Shown here: positions 43,267-51,900 of the stretch, one piece after another
How positions within the stretch are numbered: position 1 is the first letter of the stretch
Layout of the letters: each line of letters begins with the position of its first letter
NCBI RefSeq assembly: GCF_001723605.1
Contig: NZ_CP017111.1
Span: forward strand, 744,001 to 808,000
DNA from: Sulfurospirillum halorespirans DSM 13726
Lineage (GTDB): Bacteria; Campylobacterota; Campylobacteria; Campylobacterales; Sulfurospirillaceae
DNA: 64,000 nucleotides
Reading direction: 5' to 3'
The notes under the pieces: model-generated
Databases searched by the model: none
Seen by the model: the letters and a program-made list of their open reading frames with translations, nothing else
Told to the model about the DNA's origin: nothing
Translations under genes and position numbers: made by a program

Positions 43267-43357
43267 ATCTCTCCTTCTTGTACTTCCTCCCTTTTATAAA
43301 ACTCACTGTTGATTTATGGTATCATTCCTCCTATTTTTCAATTTTGAAAGGTTTTTG

Positions 43358-43618
43358 ATGCGAGAGTTAGAGCTAAAAAATGTCATCAAACTTGGTGAGC
43401 GTGAGTTTTTAATTTCAACCATTAGTATGCATGTTCGCCACTCTTTTTTCGAAGGAGACTCTAAAAAAATTGTCTATGAAACCATGGTGTTTGAGATTAT
43501 GAATGATGAAGTACAATTTCACCATCCTATTTTCAATGAACGCTACAATATGGCAGACGAAGCTATCGCAGAGCATGGTGCTATTATCAAGCATCCTGAA
43601 AACTTTTTTATCATCTAA
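43358..43618 (+). CDS. Conserved hypothetical protein
   Basis: 86 residues from ATG 43358 (GAAAGG upstream). A longer reading to 43316 adds a hydrophobic leader without a ribosome-binding site and overlaps the likely promoter (TATCAT near 43319). Sequence: MRELELKNVIKLGEREFLI, then STISMHVRHSFFEGD, ending in HPENFFII. Soluble, no recognised domain. First host gene right of the prophage. Confidence 0.6.
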   Translation: MRELELKNVIKLGEREFLISTISMHVRHSFFEGDSKKIVYETMVFEIMNDEVQFHHPIFNERYNMADEAIAEHGAIIKHPENFFII

Positions 43619-43636
43619 TCCAAACCCTTCTAATCC

Positions 43637-45823
43637 ATGAAAAAGATTTTTTTACTCTGTTTTTTGAGTTTGGGAGTGCTTTTCGCTCAAAATTCAAAGG
43701 ATATATTGATCATCCATTCGTATCATAAAGGCTACAAATGGAGCGATGATATTTCCAAAGTCATTGAAAAAAACTTTTTAGATAAAGAAAATATTTTTGT
43801 ATCTTCTGTGTATATGGACACAAAACGTGTCGATAGCCCTGAGTATTTAAATACTTTTTACCACTACTACCAAGAGCGTTTTAAACACTACACGTTTGAT
43901 GTTGTTATCGCCGTGGATAATAGCGCATTAGCCTTTGTTAAAGAACATTATGAAGAGCTTTTTTCAAAAAAAACGCCCATTGTTTTTGTAGGTATTAATA
44001 ATTTTGAACCCTCTTTAATTGAAGGGATCAAAAACATTAGTGGCGTGGTTGAAAATGTGGATATTGAAAAAAATATTGATTTGATGATTAGTTTGCAACC
44101 CAATCTTGATAAAATCTTGATTATAAATGAGAAAACAATCACAGGCGATGCCGTTCGCAAAGAGATTGATGCTGTGAGTCCCAAGTATGAAAGTCGCATC
44201 GAAATTGAGCATATTGATAGTATGGATATGGACGAGATCGCATCAAAAACAGCGGGGCTTAGCAAAAACAGTGCTATTTTGTGGGTTCTCCTCTTTAAGG
44301 ATAAAACAGGACGCTTTTTTACCTATAAAGATAATTTACAACAGATTCGCAAAATTACCAATACCCCTATCTATGGGCTTTGGGATTTTTATTTAGATTA
44401 TGGCATTGTGGGTGGATTTCTAACCAGTGCGACGGCGCAAGCAGAAGCTGCCTGTAAAATTGTCGAGCAAATTTTAGCAGGGAAAGATCCAAGCCATGTT
44501 CCCATTGTACAAAAGAGTCCCAACCGTTATCTTTTTGATTATAATGAGCTCATTAACCATCAAATAGATCCATCCCCTGTTTTAAAAAATTATGAAGTGA
44601 TCAATAAGCCTTTCTCCTTTTACGAAGAGTATAAGCACTATATTTGGCTTTTTACTGCTATTTTTAGCGCTATCGTTATGATTATTCTCTTTTTGATGCA
44701 AAATGTGCGTATTCGAAAACAGAGTGAAATGGCGCTTAAAAACCAACTGGAGTTTATTAAAGTTCTGTTGGATACCATCCCAAATCCTATCTATTTTACC
44801 AATGTTGAGGGGAAGTATATTGGGAGTAATATGGCGTTTGCAAAGCTTTATGACCAGAGTAAAGAGGAGATTATTGGAAAATCAGTTTTCGATTTTTTTC
44901 CAAAAGAGTGGGCATCTGAAAGGCGAAAAAGCGATGTTGAACTCTTAGCCAAGAAAGGTTCTGATACGCTTGAATTAATGCTTCACATCCCCAAAAAAAG
45001 GGCGTGTCTTTTTACGCTGAGTAAAGCAGTGTACAGCAATATTGATGGGAGTGTGGGCGGTATTGTTTGTATTATGGATGATATGACAGAGCGGGTACAA
45101 CAACAACAATTTTTAATTCAACAATCGAAACTGACTGAGATGGGCGAGATGATCGCGGGCGTTGCGCATCAGTGGAATGAGCCTTTGGTGGAGCTTTCTG
45201 CTATTATGCAAGATATGGAGTTTTGTTTTAATAATGGCGAGATGGATCGGGTGAAAATGAAAGAGTTTGTACGCGACGCCATCATTCAGATACAATACAT
45301 GTCACAAACGCTTAAAGACTTCCGTAATTTCCTTAAACCTTCAACCAAGAAGACACTCTTTTGTGCTAAAAAAGCGCTGAACGAAGTGTTGGAAATCATT
45401 GGAAGACAGATTTTTTATGCGCATATTGATCTTAGTGTCATCTATCTTAAAGAGGACGACTCTTTTCCTGTATATGGTTTTGAGAATGAGTTTAAACAAG
45501 TACTCATTAATGTCATTAATAATGCTAAAATTAAACTGGTTAAAGCGCACAAAGGTGGGAAAATTAGCATTGAAGTTGATCGTGAGATGTTTTATACCAA
45601 AATTGTCATTAGCGACGATGGAGGGTTTATCCCCGAAAAAATTATTGGGTTTATTTTTGATCCTTATTTTACGACGAACAAAAATGGAACGGGTTTGGGA
45701 CTTTATATGGCGAAGATGATTATTGAAGATAAGATGGGTGGGAGTATTCGCGTTCAAAACAGAGATGTCAGTACGGTCGAATTTACTATTTTAGTTCCTA
45801 ATGCAAACAAAGGCAACGAATGA
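43637..45823 (+). CDS. Sensor histidine kinase with periplasmic ABC-substrate-binding-like domain
   Basis: 728 residues. Signal peptide (about 1-17), a periplasmic two-lobe domain like ABC_sub_bind (20-305, beginning DILIIHSYHKGYKWSDD), membrane helix (about 334-354), PAS domain (about 370-480, LLDTIPNPIYFTNVEGKYIG), a dimerisation helix with phospho-His in GVAHQWNEPL, and a HATPase with N-box INVINNAKIKL and G-boxes ISDDGG and GTGLGLYMA. It overlaps its response regulator by 4 nt. With TRAP and lactate-oxidation genes downstream it probably senses a carboxylate. Confidence 0.88.
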   Translation: MKKIFLLCFLSLGVLFAQNSKDILIIHSYHKGYKWSDDISKVIEKNFLDKENIFVSSVYMDTKRVDSPEYLNTFYHYYQERFKHYTFDVVIAVDNSALAFVKEHYEELFSKKTPIVFVGINNFEPSLIEGIKNISGVVENVDIEKNIDLMISLQPNLDKILIINEKTITGDAVRKEIDAVSPKYESRIEIEHIDSMDMDEIASKTAGLSKNSAILWVLLFKDKTGRFFTYKDNLQQIRKITNTPIYGLWDFYLDYGIVGGFLTSATAQAEAACKIVEQILAGKDPSHVPIVQKSPNRYLFDYNELINHQIDPSPVLKNYEVINKPFSFYEEYKHYIWLFTAIFSAIVMIILFLMQNVRIRKQSEMALKNQLEFIKVLLDTIPNPIYFTNVEGKYIGSNMAFAKLYDQSKEEIIGKSVFDFFPKEWASERRKSDVELLAKKGSDTLELMLHIPKKRACLFTLSKAVYSNIDGSVGGIVCIMDDMTERVQQQQFLIQQSKLTEMGEMIAGVAHQWNEPLVELSAIMQDMEFCFNNGEMDRVKMKEFVRDAIIQIQYMSQTLKDFRNFLKPSTKKTLFCAKKALNEVLEIIGRQIFYAHIDLSVIYLKEDDSFPVYGFENEFKQVLINVINNAKIKLVKAHKGGKISIEVDREMFYTKIVISDDGGFIPEKIIGFIFDPYFTTNKNGTGLGLYMAKMIIEDKMGGSIRVQNRDVSTVEFTILVPNANKGNE

Positions 45824-46464
45824 AAATTTTACTTTTAGAAGACAATGCACGCTTTAATGCCACCATTGTCAAGCGGTTGGAAGCGAAAGGGTATCATATT
45901 GATTCGTTTATGGATGGGCAAGAAGCGTATGATGCTTTGGATAATGGCTATGCCTGTTTTCTCTTAGACATCAACGTCCCCAGTCTTGATGGAATTGAAA
46001 TATTGAAAAAAATACGCGATTTTTACCCAGAGACGCCGGTGATTATCATGAGTTCTAGTGTGGAACTGGAGGTGATCAAAGATGCTTATAATTTTGGATG
46101 CAATGACTTTTTGAAAAAGCCTTTTTTCATTGATGAGCTTGAAATTAAAATTGAAAAACTCTGCAATATTCGCCATGATATTGTTGATTTAGGGCATGAG
46201 TGTTGTTTTGATTTTAAAACAAGCTTGCTTCGTATAGGGCAGGAACACGAAGAACACCTTTCGCGCAAAGAAAAACTTCTTTTAAATGTACTCATTAGCG
46301 AAAAAGGCAAAGTCGTTACGTTTGACAAAATTCAAGCGATGGTCTGGGAAGGCAATTTCGCAAGTTTGGATTCGATTCGCTCTTTGATGCGACGGCTGCG
46401 TAAAAAAATTCCGTTTGAGTGCATCGAAACGGTAGTTGATGTGGGGTATATTCTGCGTTATTAA
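45820..46464 (+). CDS. OmpR-type response regulator
   Basis: 214 residues. Receiver domain (1-115; acidic LLEDN, phosphoacceptor Asp in FLLDINVPSLDG, Lys in FLKKPF) and a winged-helix C-terminal domain (about 130-214; LSRKEKLLLNVLI, SIRSLMRRLRKKI, ETVVDVGYILRY). It probably controls the downstream TRAP and dehydrogenase genes in response to the adjacent sensor kinase. A hairpin terminator follows at 46540. Confidence 0.9.
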   Translation: MKILLLEDNARFNATIVKRLEAKGYHIDSFMDGQEAYDALDNGYACFLLDINVPSLDGIEILKKIRDFYPETPVIIMSSSVELEVIKDAYNFGCNDFLKKPFFIDELEIKIEKLCNIRHDIVDLGHECCFDFKTSLLRIGQEHEEHLSRKEKLLLNVLISEKGKVVTFDKIQAMVWEGNFASLDSIRSLMRRLRKKIPFECIETVVDVGYILRY

Positions 46465-46539
46465 TGCTTTACATGTAACCTGTTTTGCCAACGGCTCAGA
46501 TGTTGCATGAAGCGTTTACTTCAGCATTTCGTAAAAGAT

Positions 46540-46573
46540 AAAGCGAGCATCTTTGGAAGAAGGTTCTCGCTTT
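46540..46573 (+). terminator. Terminator or attenuator between regulator and TRAP genes
   Basis: AAAGCGAG (46540-46547) pairs with CTCGCTTT (46566-46573), followed by GCATTTTTGG. It ends about 23 nt before the dctQ start. Confidence 0.5.
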
Positions 46574-46596
46574 GCATTTTTGGAAAAAGGATTTCA

Positions 46597-47130
46597 ATGC
46601 TCTTAACGATTGAAAAATGGTTTGATAAAATCAGCCACGTGATTGGGCATCTTTGCTCAGGGTTGATGCTTGTGATGATGTTAAATATCTTTTACGATGT
46701 GTTTATGCGGTATCTTTTTAAAAGTGGCTCCATCGCACTTCAAGAGATGGAGTGGCATCTTTTCTCTGTCATTATTCTCCTTGGGACTTCGTATGCACTT
46801 ATGGAAGATTCACATGTGCGCGTGGATGTTTTGTACGCAAAATTCAGCGACAAGAAAAAAGCGTTGGTCAATATCTTTGGCGCGATTGTTTTTATGATGC
46901 CTATTGCCCTTTTAGTTGCGCTAAGCTCTGTGGGGTTTGTGATGGAAGCGTTTACCTCTAACGAAATTAGCAGCGATCCAGGAGGTCTGACGCACCGCTG
47001 GATTTTAAAAGCGTTGATCCCGTTTTCCTTTTGGTTATTGATTTTTATGACGCTTGGATTTATTATTAAAAATATCAACATTTACCGAGGTGTCACAAAA
47101 GCATATTTTAGAAAGCAGGAAGAGTTATGA
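46597..47130 (+). CDS. dctQ: TRAP transporter small permease (DctQ)
   Basis: 177 residues from ATG 46597, chosen for its AAAAAGGATTTCA ribosome-binding site; an upstream in-frame ATG at 46507 runs through the terminator hairpin. Four membrane helices (about 20-40, 55-75, 92-113, 140-160), with the family segment MLNIFYDVFMRYLF and QEMEWHLFSVIILLGTSYAL. It partners with DctM in importing dicarboxylates or hydroxy acids using the Na+ or proton gradient. Overlaps dctM by 4 nt. No DctP binding protein is encoded nearby. Confidence 0.9.
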   Translation: MLLTIEKWFDKISHVIGHLCSGLMLVMMLNIFYDVFMRYLFKSGSIALQEMEWHLFSVIILLGTSYALMEDSHVRVDVLYAKFSDKKKALVNIFGAIVFMMPIALLVALSSVGFVMEAFTSNEISSDPGGLTHRWILKALIPFSFWLLIFMTLGFIIKNINIYRGVTKAYFRKQEEL

Positions 47131-48479
47131 TCGGTATTGTAATGTTTGTCGTAGGCATGCTGATGCTTCTTATAGGCTTCCCTGTTGCGTTTACTTTTGG
47201 TGCGGTGTCGGTCTTTTTTGGTTTGGCTTCGGGCGTTATAGCCTCTTTGGGTGATGGTGGTACGTTGATGGAAGGGCTTGATGCGGGTGCGCGTATGTTT
47301 GCTTTTATGCCCCATCGTATTTGGAGCATTATGAACAACACGATTCTTATCTCCGTTCCAATGTTTATTCTGATGGGCATTATTTTACAAAAATCACGTT
47401 TAGCGGAGCGTCTTTTAGAAGCGATGGGCTTTTTGTTTGGCGAAATTCGTGGAGGCCTTGCCATCAGCACGGTTTTAGTAGGCGCCCTTCTTGCCGCATC
47501 GACCGGTGTTGTTGGAGCAAGCGTTGTGGCAATGGGCGTTATCTCCTTGCCCGTCATGCTCAAATACAACTATTCCAAATCCCTCGCATGTGGAACCATC
47601 TGCGCTTCAGGAACACTGGGGCAGATTATCCCACCATCCGTTGTTTTGATTATTTTAGGCGACGTCTTTCAACTTCCCGTGGGTGATCTTTTTGAGGGCG
47701 CTTTTTGGCCAGGATTGACACTAGTGGCTGTTTATATTCTCTATATCGCTATCGTCTCTTTTTTCAACAAAGAGATGGCTCCTTCTATCCCTAAAAGTGA
47801 GTTGATGCACAGCAAATCCAAACAAGTGGTGAATGCGTTTAAAGCAATTTTGCCACCACTCATTTTAATTATTTTGGTTTTGGGTTCTATTTTTGAAGGC
47901 ATCGCAACGCCTACGGAGTCTTCTGCTGTTGGGTGTATTGGTGCGATGATTTTGGCGTGGATATACAAATCGTTTTCGTTTAAAATGATCCATGAAGCAT
48001 CGATGGAGACCGTGCGTACAACGGCAATGGTTTTTGCCATTTTAATTGGCGCGACCGCTTTCTCCATGGTTTTTAGCTACACAGGTGGCGACGAAATTAT
48101 CGCAGAGGTTATGCGTTCTTTGCCAGGCGATAAATGGGGCTTTATTGTTGTCTCGATGCTCGCAATTATGGCACTGGGCTTTTTTATCGATTTTGTGGAG
48201 ATCTCTTATATTATCATTCCTATTTTAGCGCCGATTGCAGAAGCGATCGGGCTGAGCCCTGTTTGGTATGCGCTTTTAATCGCACTTAACTTGCAAACAT
48301 CGTTTCTAACGCCACCGTTTGGCTTTAGCCTCTTTTATCTCAGAGGCGTTGCACCTTCGTCTGTTACAACGATGGACATCTACAAAGGAGTGGTACCATT
48401 TATTCTTTTGCAGGTTTTAGTGATGGTTATTTTTACACTTTTCCCAGAGATGTATGGCGTCTCCATGATGCTCAAATAG
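47127..48479 (+). CDS. dctM: TRAP transporter large permease (DctM)
   Basis: 450 residues and about 12 membrane helices. Family signatures include LLIGFPVAFTFGAVSVFFG, ISVPMFILMGIIL, LLAASTGVVGASVVAMG, GTLGQIIPPSVVLIILGD and LITPPFGFSLFYL-like FLTPPFGFSLFYLRGV. It carries the ion-coupled transport path; specificity is set by a DctP protein that is missing here. Substrate is inferred to be lactate, glycolate or a related acid from the dehydrogenase downstream. Confidence 0.93.
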   Translation: MIGIVMFVVGMLMLLIGFPVAFTFGAVSVFFGLASGVIASLGDGGTLMEGLDAGARMFAFMPHRIWSIMNNTILISVPMFILMGIILQKSRLAERLLEAMGFLFGEIRGGLAISTVLVGALLAASTGVVGASVVAMGVISLPVMLKYNYSKSLACGTICASGTLGQIIPPSVVLIILGDVFQLPVGDLFEGAFWPGLTLVAVYILYIAIVSFFNKEMAPSIPKSELMHSKSKQVVNAFKAILPPLILIILVLGSIFEGIATPTESSAVGCIGAMILAWIYKSFSFKMIHEASMETVRTTAMVFAILIGATAFSMVFSYTGGDEIIAEVMRSLPGDKWGFIVVSMLAIMALGFFIDFVEISYIIIPILAPIAEAIGLSPVWYALLIALNLQTSFLTPPFGFSLFYLRGVAPSSVTTMDIYKGVVPFILLQVLVMVIFTLFPEMYGVSMMLK

Positions 48480-48566
48480 CTTCGTTTGTAAAAAATGTTT
48501 CGCATCTTCTTCTTTACATGTAAGGTATGTCACTTTTTGACTTGATAGGCTTTACATGTAAAGTTT

Positions 48567-48609
48567 TTTGACAAAATATCATGTGTTTTTTATGTCAAAT
48601 TGCTACACT
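48567..48609 (+). promoter_or_regulatory. Inverted repeat and -10 upstream of the dehydrogenase
   Basis: TTTGACA (48567-48573) and TGTCAAA (48593-48599) form a spaced inverted repeat just before an extended TGC-TACACT -10 (48604-48609). An operator for the adjacent response regulator or another activator is a reasonable guess. Two exact TTACATGTAA copies lie 38 bp apart just upstream (48514, 48552). Confidence 0.4.
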
Positions 48610-48637
48610 GACTAAAACCCCCTATAAAGGATTGTGA

Positions 48638-51463
48638 ATGTTATTAAGCGGAAAGTATCTTGATTTCTATAATGAAATCATCACGTTTATTCCCGAGAAG
48701 AGAATTTTTACAGATCCCCTTCATACCATAGCATACGGTACGGATGCTTCGTTTTACAGGTTAGTTCCCAAAGTCGTCGTTTGGGCCAATAATGCGGATG
48801 AAGTGAGTCAAATTCTTAAAATCACCTCTTCACTCTCCTTGCCAGTTGTTTTTCGAGCTGCAGGGACAAGCCTCTCTGGGCAAGCGATTACCGATTCCAT
48901 TTTACTCATGACCTCACGTGATTGGAAAAAGATCAATATCAATAAAGAGGCGAGTACCATTACCATGCAACCTTCGGTGCTTGGTTCGGATGCGAATGCA
49001 TATTTGCTTCCGTATGGGAAAAAAATCGGTCCCGATCCAGCGAGTATTACCTCTGCGATGATTGCAGGAATTGCAGCGAATAACGCCAGTGGTATGTGCT
49101 GTGGTACAGCCGACAATTCCTATAAAACGCTTGAAGCAATGAAGATTATCTTCCATGATGGCTCTGAACTCGATACGGCGTCACCCCAAAGTATCAAAGA
49201 GTTTAAACAATACCATCACGCTCTGGTAGAGCGTATTAGCGCGCTCCACGCTGAGATTAAAGCCAATCCTGCCCTTCACGATAAAATTGTCCGCAAATTT
49301 AAGATCAAAAATACCTGTGGGTATGGCCTCAATGCGCTCGTGGATTATGAAGATCCGATCGATATTATCGCGCACCTCATGATCGGTAGCGAAGGAACGC
49401 TTGGATTTATCAAAGAGATTACCTTTAGAACCGTTCCTGAGTACAAAGATAAAGCCAGTGCGTTGATGATCTTTAAAAACATCAAAGATGCCTGTGACGC
49501 GGTAATTGTGCTTAAAACACAGTGTAAAGACAATGTGGCAGCCGCTGAGCTGATGGATCGAGCAGGACTTGCGAGTGTTGAAAGTAAAGAGGGCATGCCA
49601 AGTTTCCTTAAAACGCTTAGTCCTACAGCGACCGCTCTTTTAGTTGAAAGTCGCGCTGAAAATGATGCGCAATTGGATACCAATATTGCGATTATTTTGG
49701 AAAAACTCTCCCACATTGAGCCTGAAATGCCACTGCATTTTACCAAAGATGTGTATGAGTATACGAAGTATTGGAAAATTCGTAAAGGACTTTTCCCCGC
49801 TGTTGGTGCCGTGCGTGAGAGTGGAACGACCGTTATCATCGAAGATGTGGCGTATCCTATCGAGTCTTTGGCGGATGCCACGTTGGAGCTTCAAGAACTT
49901 TTCAAAAAATATGGCTACAACGAAGCAATTATTTTTGGGCATGCGTTGGATGGTAACCTTCACTTTGTCTTCACCCAAGCCTTTGAAGATCCTAAAGAGA
50001 TTCAACGCTACGAAGCGTTTATGCAAGATGTCGCTGAACAAGTGGCGACAAAATACCATGGAAGTCTTAAAGCCGAACACGGAACAGGGCGTAATATGGC
50101 GCCGTTTGTGGAACTGGAATGGGGAAATGATGCTTATACACTCATGAAAGAGATTAAGAATATTTTTGACCCTAAAGGGCTTCTCAATCCAGGTGTTATT
50201 ATCAATAGCGATCCTAAAGCGCATCTTAAAAATTTCAAATCAATGCCCGTCACGGATGAGTATATCGATAAGTGCATCGAGTGTGGTTTTTGTGAACCTG
50301 TCTGCCCATCGAATTTTTTAACACTCACCCCACGACAGCGTATTGTCTCCAATCGTTATATGAGTACCCTTAAAAATGCAGGAGATGAAGAAGCGTTTGA
50401 AGCGTTTCAAGCTTTGTACCAGTACGATGGTGTTGAAACCTGCGCAACGTGTTCACTCTGTTCACTGGTCTGCCCGGTTGGCATTGACACGGGTGCATTG
50501 ACGAAGAAGATTCGTGCACACCAAATTACACCGACGCAACACAAATTAGCTGGAATGATTGCCAATAATTATGGAACCATTTTAGGCGTAGGTAGTTTTG
50601 TACTGAGTGCTGTCAAAGGTGTTAACGCTGTTATTCCTGATGGTGTGATGAAAGCAATGAGCGCAGGTGTTACCGCGCTCAGTGGCAATAAATTGCCACT
50701 ATGGACAACCAGTCTTCCAGGAGGTCATACGTTTAAAGACAGTCGAAAACTCTTTGGTATGGCTGAAAAAGTGGTCTATTTTTCATCCTGTTTGAATCGC
50801 ACAATGGGCAATCCAAAGCCAAAAGGTGAAGAGAAAGAGTTAGATGAACTCATCATTGGTATTTTGGAAAAAGCGGGTTATGAAGTCATTTTTCCAGAAC
50901 AGCTAAAACCGCTCTGCTGTGGTATGCCTTTCTCCAGTAAGGGTTATAAAGCAGAAGGCAAACAAAAATCAATGGAGTTAGAAGCTGCGCTTAATAAAGC
51001 AAGCGAAAATGGGAAATACCCTATCTTGTGTGATATGAGTTCGTGTACGAAAACGATGATGGAGTATTTTGATTCTGGTTTAAAAGTTCATGACCCTATT
51101 GAGTTTATTCACGATTCTTTGTTGGATCGCTTGACGATTAAACAGATTAATGATCCTATCGTGATTCATTCCATCTGTAGCACAAGAAAGATGGGCTTAA
51201 CAGAGAAATTTGAAAAAATTGCACGCTTATGCAGCTCGAAGGTAACCGTTCCTGCGGATGTAACGTGTTGTGGGTTTGCAGGAGATCGTGGGTTTAACTA
51301 TCCAGAGCTCAATAAATCGGCTTTACGTCATCTAAAATCGTCCATTCCGAGTGATACAAAATTAGCCTTTTCAACAGGAAAGCCATGCGAAATTGGTCTG
51401 AGTGAAGAGAGTGGATTAGAGTATCGTTCACTCTTTTATCTCCTTGAGCGCGCTATTTCTTAA
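48638..51463 (+). CDS. dld: FAD/Fe-S D-lactate (or glycolate) dehydrogenase, GlcD-GlcF fused type
   Basis: A 941-residue membrane-associated oxidoreductase. FAD_binding_4 domain (about 30-210; RAAGTSLSGQAI), FAD oxidase C-terminal domain (about 250-530; GHALDGNLHFVF, EHGTGRNMAPFVE), two 4Fe-4S motifs (CIECGFCEPVCP and CATCSLCSLVCP, about 545-620), and CCG repeats (CCGMPFSSKGYK, CCGFAGDRGFNY) in the C-terminal third. This is the quinone-linked D-lactate dehydrogenase plan; D-2-hydroxyacids other than lactate cannot be excluded. Context with a TRAP permease and oxaloacetate decarboxylase supports growth on a hydroxy acid. Confidence 0.87.
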   Translation: MLLSGKYLDFYNEIITFIPEKRIFTDPLHTIAYGTDASFYRLVPKVVVWANNADEVSQILKITSSLSLPVVFRAAGTSLSGQAITDSILLMTSRDWKKININKEASTITMQPSVLGSDANAYLLPYGKKIGPDPASITSAMIAGIAANNASGMCCGTADNSYKTLEAMKIIFHDGSELDTASPQSIKEFKQYHHALVERISALHAEIKANPALHDKIVRKFKIKNTCGYGLNALVDYEDPIDIIAHLMIGSEGTLGFIKEITFRTVPEYKDKASALMIFKNIKDACDAVIVLKTQCKDNVAAAELMDRAGLASVESKEGMPSFLKTLSPTATALLVESRAENDAQLDTNIAIILEKLSHIEPEMPLHFTKDVYEYTKYWKIRKGLFPAVGAVRESGTTVIIEDVAYPIESLADATLELQELFKKYGYNEAIIFGHALDGNLHFVFTQAFEDPKEIQRYEAFMQDVAEQVATKYHGSLKAEHGTGRNMAPFVELEWGNDAYTLMKEIKNIFDPKGLLNPGVIINSDPKAHLKNFKSMPVTDEYIDKCIECGFCEPVCPSNFLTLTPRQRIVSNRYMSTLKNAGDEEAFEAFQALYQYDGVETCATCSLCSLVCPVGIDTGALTKKIRAHQITPTQHKLAGMIANNYGTILGVGSFVLSAVKGVNAVIPDGVMKAMSAGVTALSGNKLPLWTTSLPGGHTFKDSRKLFGMAEKVVYFSSCLNRTMGNPKPKGEEKELDELIIGILEKAGYEVIFPEQLKPLCCGMPFSSKGYKAEGKQKSMELEAALNKASENGKYPILCDMSSCTKTMMEYFDSGLKVHDPIEFIHDSLLDRLTIKQINDPIVIHSICSTRKMGLTEKFEKIARLCSSKVTVPADVTCCGFAGDRGFNYPELNKSALRHLKSSIPSDTKLAFSTGKPCEIGLSEESGLEYRSLFYLLERAIS

Positions 51464-51486
51464 GGATTCTGCTTTACATGTAAACA

Positions 51487-51524
51487 TGGGTCAATCACTC
51501 TTTATTTGAGAATGAATTGACCCA
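51487..51524. terminator. Terminator-like inverted repeat after the dehydrogenase
   Basis: TGGGTCAAT / ATTGACCCA arms (51487-51495 and 51516-51524) with further partial pairing inside. There is no clear U-run. A TTACATGTAA copy lies just before it (51474). Confidence 0.45.
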
Positions 51525-51639
51525 ACTCCCCCACCTTCAAAACCACTTTTCCATAGGGTTGATTTAATAAATAAAATGATAAAATACTAAAATTTTGACT
51601 ATGCTTTTTAGTTGAATTTAAACAAAAAGGGTTGCGTCT

Positions 51640-51885
51640 ATGGAAGTGAATCTGATTGTGGAAAGCCTTAAATTCTTGGTTTTAGGGATGTCCACTGTAT
51701 TTATGTTTTTAGTCTTAATGGTTGTTGTTTTGGAGCTTCAGGCTAAAATTATCCTCAAATATTTTCCTCCTAAAGAGGTAAGTGTTCACAATTCTACACA
51801 AGAATTATCACAAAAAGATAACTTCACAGTTGTTGCAGCCATTGCTGCTTCTATTCAGTCATACAAAAAAAAATCAAAACAGTAA
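51640..51885 (+). CDS. oadG: Oxaloacetate decarboxylase gamma subunit (OadG-like)
   Basis: 81 residues with one N-terminal membrane helix (KFLVLGMSTVFMFLVLMVVVL, split about 9-28) and a polar tail, as in OadG, which bridges the alpha and beta subunits of the Na+ pump. AGGG ribosome-binding site upstream. It starts the oadGAB set, 15 nt before oadA. Confidence 0.83.
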   Translation: MEVNLIVESLKFLVLGMSTVFMFLVLMVVVLELQAKIILKYFPPKEVSVHNSTQELSQKDNFTVVAAIAASIQSYKKKSKQ

Positions 51886-51900
51886 AAAGGGCAAAGTAAG

